This document shows positions 60,501 to 64,000 of a DNA stretch of 64,000 bases, in pieces. The notes under the pieces are model-generated. The model did not search any database. It was not told where the DNA came from and saw only the letters and a program-made list of their open reading frames with translations. The stretch covers positions 1 through 64,000 of the IMG/VR virus record IMGVR_UViG_3300010885_016083; one strand, 5' to 3'. A program made the position numbers and the translations under genes. Each line of letters starts with the position of its first letter. Positions within the stretch are counted from its first letter, which is position 1. This DNA comes from a virus.

Positions 60501-63389
60501 AATGCTACATCTTCATCGTACGCTTTAACTGCTTCTTATGCTATGAATGCAGGAGGCGGAGGAGGAATAAGTGCTATATACATAGCTGACGAAGGTAATT
60601 TACAAGGTACATCTTCTTTCTTCAACTTTAATGGAGCAGGAGTAACAGCTACAATATCTGCCGGTACAGCTTCTATCTATATACCTGGAGGCGGAGGAGG
60701 TGGTGATACTAATAGCGCTAATGCAGTATTGCTTCAAACAACACCGGCTACTACTTGGTCCTTTACTCATAATTTAGGTACTACTTATCCTGTATTTACT
60801 ATTTACGACGCAAATGATAATGTAATAGTACCTCAGCAAATACATGCTATAGATACCGGTAGCGCTGTAATCTACTTCTCTTCTAATAGAACTGGAACAG
60901 CTGTAGCATCTAAAGGAGGTAACGTAGTTACTGCTTCTTATGTTTATACAGCGTCTTATGCTAATCAAGCTTTAACTGCCTCGTATTCACATACAGCATC
61001 TTATATTAAGACAGCACAAACTGCTTCTTACGTATTAAATGCAGTTAGTTCTTCATATGCCACTAATGCATTAACAGCTTCTTACTCGTTAAATGTACCG
61101 TTAACTGCATCTTATGCTTTAACTGCAAGCTATGTTAGCGGTAGTGATGTTAAAGGGACTGTAAGTAGTTCGTATACAGCATCGATTGCTGATTTCACAT
61201 TTACAGCATCCTATGCATTGACTTCATCTTTTGTAACGCAGTCAGCCTTATCCTTTCAATCGGCAGTTTCCGTAAAGGCTGCTATGAATATACTTAAAGG
61301 ACAAGTTACACACATATATGGCTCTGATGGAACTAATTTATTAATAACTACCGCATCTTATCTTAGTGATAGTACTTCAGCGAATACTTTAGGTATAGCT
61401 ACAGCTAATATAAACAACAACGCATTTGGCGTAGTAATTACAGAAGGTATCCTTAATGGATTAAATACCTCGGGATTAACAGCCGGTGACAATCTTTATC
61501 TGGGGGCAAATGGTACCTTTACTACTACTAGACCTATAGCTCCTTTACATGCTGTAAGACTAGGATATGTTACAAAGGTATCAGCAGGAAACGGTGAAAT
61601 ATACGTTAGAGTTGATAATGGATATGAGATAGGAGAACTTCATGATGTAGTGGATAATACTACTACGGGTTCCTACGGTGATTTACTAATGAAGAGCGGT
61701 TCAGTTTGGACTAACAAAAAAGAGCTATCAGGTTCTTATGGGTTAACAGGCTCTTTAAATGTTTTAGGGGGAGTTACTGTATCAAATACAATAACTGCTC
61801 AAACTTTAGTAGTACAGACGGTAACCTCTTCTGTTCAATTCGTAACAGGTTCAACTAGGTTCGGCTCACTTCAAAGCAACACACATGAGTTTACTGGCTC
61901 TGTAGGTATTACTGGATCAGTTACAGCATTATCATTTACAGGATCTTTATTAGGAACAGCTACTACAGCATCTTATGTTGCTAATGCACAGACAGCAAGT
62001 TACGTAGTAAATGCGTTGACTGCATCGTATGTAGTTAATTCCTTGACTGCATCTTACGTGCAGAATGCGATATCTGCATCACAGTCGGCAAATTCATATA
62101 CAGCATCATATGTAGCTAATGCACAGACAGCAAGCTACGTAGTAAATGCTTTAACGGCATCTTACGTAGTAACAGCATTAACTGCTAGTTACGTTACTAA
62201 CGCTTTGACAGCATCTTACGTACAGAATGCAATAAGCGCTTCTTTAGCAGCAACTGCATCTTACGTAGCTAATGCTCAAACTGCTAGCTATGTTGTAAAT
62301 GCACTTACAGCGTCGTACGTACAGAATGCAATAAGTGCTTCACAAGCTGCTAATGCTTATACAGCATCTTACGTTGCTAATGCACAAACTGCTAGCTACG
62401 TAGTAAATGCTTTAACTGCTTCTTACGTACAGAATTCAATAACAGCTTCTTACGCTTTAACTGAATCATACATCAGCGGTTCTGCCGGAGTTGGATTCCC
62501 ATTTTCAGGTTCGGCAGTAATAACAGGTAGCTTATATGTAACAGCAGGTATAACTGGAAGCTTATACGGTACTTCTTCTTTTGCAACATCTGCATCATTT
62601 GCTACTTTTGCATTATCTGCTTCTAACGCACCGGGCTTTACTACATTCCTTACGCAGTCAGTAGCTGCTACTACTTGGTCGTTTACTCATAATTTAAACT
62701 CTAGACATCCTTTAATACAGGTATACGGAAGCGACTATAAACAGCTTATCCCTAACGATATTGTCGGTACTAGTCTCTATACAGCAGAGATTAGATTCGA
62801 TTACGCAGCGACAGGATTTGCAGTAGCATCCAATGGAGGAGGGTTATATGCAACAGGTTCAACTTCATTATTAAATCAAACATCTGCTGCAGTTACTTGG
62901 TCATTTACTCACAATTTAAATTCCAAGTATGTAAACTTCGAAGTATACGATCCTTCTGACTACGTAATTATTCCTGCAGCTATTAAAGCAGTAGATACTA
63001 ATACGGCAGAATTATACTTTGCATCTGCAGTAACAGGTAAAGCAGTAGCTAACTTCTCCGGTATTAACGGAGCACCAAATGCTACTTCGGCATCATATGC
63101 AGTAACAGCTACTAGTTCTTCTTATGCATTAACGGCGACATCTGCATCATATGCAGTAACAGCTACTAGTTCTTCTTATGCATTAACGGCGACATCTGCA
63201 TCATATGCAGTTACTTCATCATTCATTAATACCTTAAACCAGAACGTAACAGTAAATTCTGGCTATGTATTATTAACACAGGTATCTCAATCATTGAATT
63301 TTGTTGACGATACAGCAGCAGCAGCTGGCGGTGTTCCATTAGGAGGCTTATATAGAAACGGAAACTTTGTATTAATTAGATTAGCATAA
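57549..63389 (+). CDS. Long tail fibre protein with nonapeptide repeats
   Basis: 1946 residues. Residues 1-45 (VKIELKRSSVPGKVPSVGDL, AQGELAINTYDAKVYLKK) are a typical phage fibre N-terminus. Much of the rest is a 9-residue repeat, for example TASYVVNAL. Within it lie ITAQ...GSVGITGSL modules (three or four copies), a Gly-rich hinge near 1000-1050, three related TWSFTHNL domains (about 1060-1124, 1699-1763, 1774-1835), and a domain near 1245-1365 (MNILKGQVTHIYGSDGTNLL). The end is LGGLYRNGNFVLIRLA. Likely a trimeric host-recognition fibre. Confidence 0.82.
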   Translation: MAVKIELKRSSVPGKVPSVGDLAQGELAINTYDAKVYLKKVQGTSESIVALASTDSSGSVVSASYAAYASQAGSAATATSASYSNNSTSASFANYATTASYSLNIPATSSYALAALSASYANTASYALNVPTTASYALNALTASNALTASSADNFIIRNVLTGSDALFTGTITAQKIVAQIVSSSTVYSSGSNIFGNKLTDIQQFTGSVGITGSLTVNNQSVITANQTGSMSVATASFAQTASYVVNALTASYVQNAISASQAANAYTASFVSGSNVKGTVSSSYTASIADNAYTASYVVNALTASYVVNALTASYVVTAISSSYVSGSNVKGTVSSSFTSSLADTATTASFSSFALTASYALNVPVTASFAISASYVSGSNVKGTVSSSFTASLSDTATTASFSSFALTASYALNIPATASSAVTASYVSGSNVKGTVSSSYTASIADNAYTASYVSGSNVKGAVSSSFTASLADTATSASYASVATSASYSNTALSSSFATTAATASYVTASAIVGLEVTRIASGSVTASVDPAYGLKVNSNSQFTGSATFTGSLIVSGTTNLVGSTGTTLMTMNADTMVFTGSYISTGSIENTGSINVLGTVRATSFTGSLLGTASYADFATTASYALNIPATASSAVTASYVSGSNVFGTVSSSFTASLADRATSASYASNTTSASYANVATTASYALNALTASNALTASSADNLLVRNNLSGSNALFTGNITAQSINVQIVSSSIIYSSGSNKFGNSLSDVQQLTGSVGITGSLTVNGIPVVLENQTGSMSVASASYAQTASYVVNALTASYVQNAISASQAANSYTASYVVNALTASYVVNALTASYVQNAISASLAATASYVVNALTASYVQNAISASQAANAYTASYVANAQTASYVVNALTASYVVNSISASYISGSNVKGTVSSSYTASLADTATSASFSAFALTASYVLGQSATASLAITASYVSGSNVKGTVSSSYTASIADNATSSSYALTASYAMNAGGGGGISAIYIADEGNLQGTSSFFNFNGAGVTATISAGTASIYIPGGGGGGDTNSANAVLLQTTPATTWSFTHNLGTTYPVFTIYDANDNVIVPQQIHAIDTGSAVIYFSSNRTGTAVASKGGNVVTASYVYTASYANQALTASYSHTASYIKTAQTASYVLNAVSSSYATNALTASYSLNVPLTASYALTASYVSGSDVKGTVSSSYTASIADFTFTASYALTSSFVTQSALSFQSAVSVKAAMNILKGQVTHIYGSDGTNLLITTASYLSDSTSANTLGIATANINNNAFGVVITEGILNGLNTSGLTAGDNLYLGANGTFTTTRPIAPLHAVRLGYVTKVSAGNGEIYVRVDNGYEIGELHDVVDNTTTGSYGDLLMKSGSVWTNKKELSGSYGLTGSLNVLGGVTVSNTITAQTLVVQTVTSSVQFVTGSTRFGSLQSNTHEFTGSVGITGSVTALSFTGSLLGTATTASYVANAQTASYVVNALTASYVVNSLTASYVQNAISASQSANSYTASYVANAQTASYVVNALTASYVVTALTASYVTNALTASYVQNAISASLAATASYVANAQTASYVVNALTASYVQNAISASQAANAYTASYVANAQTASYVVNALTASYVQNSITASYALTESYISGSAGVGFPFSGSAVITGSLYVTAGITGSLYGTSSFATSASFATFALSASNAPGFTTFLTQSVAATTWSFTHNLNSRHPLIQVYGSDYKQLIPNDIVGTSLYTAEIRFDYAATGFAVASNGGGLYATGSTSLLNQTSAAVTWSFTHNLNSKYVNFEVYDPSDYVIIPAAIKAVDTNTAELYFASAVTGKAVANFSGINGAPNATSASYAVTATSSSYALTATSASYAVTATSSSYALTATSASYAVTSSFINTLNQNVTVNSGYVLLTQVSQSLNFVDDTAAAAGGVPLGGLYRNGNFVLIRLA
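57724..62480 (+). repeat. Nonapeptide repeat-coding blocks
   Basis: Repeated 27-nt-period coding blocks encode (S/T)ASY(V/A)xNA(L/I) units. Dense blocks lie near 57724-58000, 58230-59090, 59400-59660, 59900-60550, 60925-61230 and 61960-62480, separated by globular modules. Synonymous codons vary between copies. Confidence 0.8.
63090..63197 (+). repeat. 54-nt tandem repeat near fibre C-terminus
   Basis: Two near-exact 54-nt units start at 63090 and 63144, with a partial third from 63198. Each encodes SASYAVTATSSSYALTAT, i.e. two nonapeptides. Confidence 0.88.
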
Positions 63390-63390
63390 C

Positions 63391-64000
63391 ATGGCAATAG
63401 TATTATCAGGTTCTTTAATATTATCAGGTAGTTTAGAAGCTACCGGCGGAGTGACTATTTCCGGTTCTATAGCTTCGGCATCCTTTGCTACTACAAGTAG
63501 CTATTCCCTTAATGCCTTAACGTCTTCTAATGCAATTACTGCATCTAGTGCAGATACATTATACGTAAGAAATAACGTAACAGCGTTAGGTTCTATTACC
63601 GCACAGACCTTAATAGTACAGACAGTAACGTCTTCTGTCTTATTTACTACCGGCAGTAATATCATTGGCTCTTCTTTAAGTAATGTACAGCAGTTAACCG
63701 GAAGCGTAGGAATAACGGGTAGTTTAGCTATAAACGGAACTACTGCTGTAGTAGGCAGCGGTACTGCTAACTATGTGCCTAAGTTCACAGCAAGTGGTAC
63801 GATAGGGAATAGTGCAATTACGGATGATGGAACTACGGTTACATTAGTTAGTAGAGCATTGAGTGGGACAAGTGCTACGTTTAGTGGTGATTTAACTGGA
63901 GGAGTGGTATATGCTTCAGATAGTAATGGTGGAGTATCGTTTCTTAATAGCAGCATAACAACAAATAATGCCTACATTAGACTTGTTGGTAGTGCGCATG
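63391..64000 (+). CDS. Tail fibre protein, 5' part (runs off window)
   Basis: Starts ATG one base after the previous stop (TAACATGG) and is open to the window end, giving over 200 residues. It begins AIVLSGSLILSGSLEATGGV and contains TSSYSLNALTSSNAITASSA, ITAQTLIVQTVTSSVLFTTG and QQLTGSVGITGSLAINGTTA, the same modules as the fibre upstream. Then comes VPKFTASGTIGNSAITDDGT, common in fibres before a chaperone-like C-terminus. It probably forms part of the same fibre system. Confidence 0.75.
   Translation, partial: MAIVLSGSLILSGSLEATGGVTISGSIASASFATTSSYSLNALTSSNAITASSADTLYVRNNVTALGSITAQTLIVQTVTSSVLFTTGSNIIGSSLSNVQQLTGSVGITGSLAINGTTAVVGSGTANYVPKFTASGTIGNSAITDDGTTVTLVSRALSGTSATFSGDLTGGVVYASDSNGGVSFLNSSITTNNAYIRLVGSAH

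Noticed and set aside
1-64000. Minus-strand open frames of 60-167 codons, for example 6245-6748 and 48536-48916
   Set aside because: They lie opposite well-supported + strand genes, have low-complexity Ser/Leu/Ile composition expected from antisense of AT-rich coding DNA, and show no motifs.
1-64000. Stop-codon reassignment (TAA or TGA as sense)
   Set aside because: TAA ends most genes with tight spacing to the next start, and TGA ends the genes at 20657 and 27621. Two internal TAAs are better explained locally.
1-64000. tRNA genes
   Set aside because: No cloverleaf-like segment with a convincing anticodon arm and TTCRA loop was seen; intergenic gaps are short. A covariance-model scan would be needed to exclude them fully.

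Overview
The window is part of a large, AT-rich tailed-phage genome. All convincing genes lie on the + strand. The core is a contractile-tailed, T4-type virion and replication set. I recognise a late sigma factor like gp55, baseplate spike/hub proteins like gp5, baseplate wedge gp25 and gp6, terminase large subunit gp17, portal gp20, prohead protease gp21, scaffold gp22, major capsid protein gp23, and neck/tail-completion proteins of the gp13/14/15 kind. The host is probably a member of the Bacteroidota. This is an inference from weak or absent Shine-Dalgarno sequences, low GC, and a SprB-like repeat in a fibre protein.

Layout. 0-3.3 kb: small accessory genes (glutaredoxin-like, HD hydrolase, membrane protein), then the gp55-like sigma factor. 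3.3-9.7 kb: spike, an unidentified large helical protein, gp25 and gp6. 9.7-25.1 kb: peripheral baseplate and fibre proteins, including a giant tail protein that now looks split in two and two proteins with long Thr-x-Thr-x stalks. 25.2-30.6 kb: four glycosyltransferase genes; the first resembles GT60 polypeptide O-GlcNAc transferases. 30.7-33.1 kb: small tail protein, GIY-YIG nuclease, primase and a RecB-like nuclease. 33.1-37.5 kb: accessory fusion proteins (nucleotidyltransferase + flavodoxin fold; metalloprotease + ParB-like) and small conserved phage proteins. 38.0-39.9 kb: lysis genes (holin-like, GH19 endolysin, and a possible beta-pore-forming protein). 39.9-42.8 kb: possible internal head proteins and a possible spanin. 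42.8-53.2 kb: packaging and head genes, closed by a strong terminator. 53.3-56.2 kb: neck and sheath terminator. 56.2-64 kb: LamG and nonapeptide-repeat tail fibres, the last running off the window.

The most interesting candidate system is the pairing of mucin-like, Thr-rich fibre stalks (18.4-25.1 kb, with a third at 56.5 kb) with the glycosyltransferase cluster directly downstream. It suggests that this phage O-glycosylates its own fibres. A second theme is a recurring TATTTATA motif (reverse complement of the T4 late-promoter box) before many genes. Its distance to the start codon falls mainly into two classes, about 11-12 and 21-28 nt.

Several core genes are interrupted. gp23, a glycosyltransferase and a tail protein each need the same one-base correction. 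Primase and a LamG fibre each carry an in-frame TAA. Homopolymer or base errors in the assembly are the simplest explanation, but real recoding or decay cannot be excluded from sequence alone.
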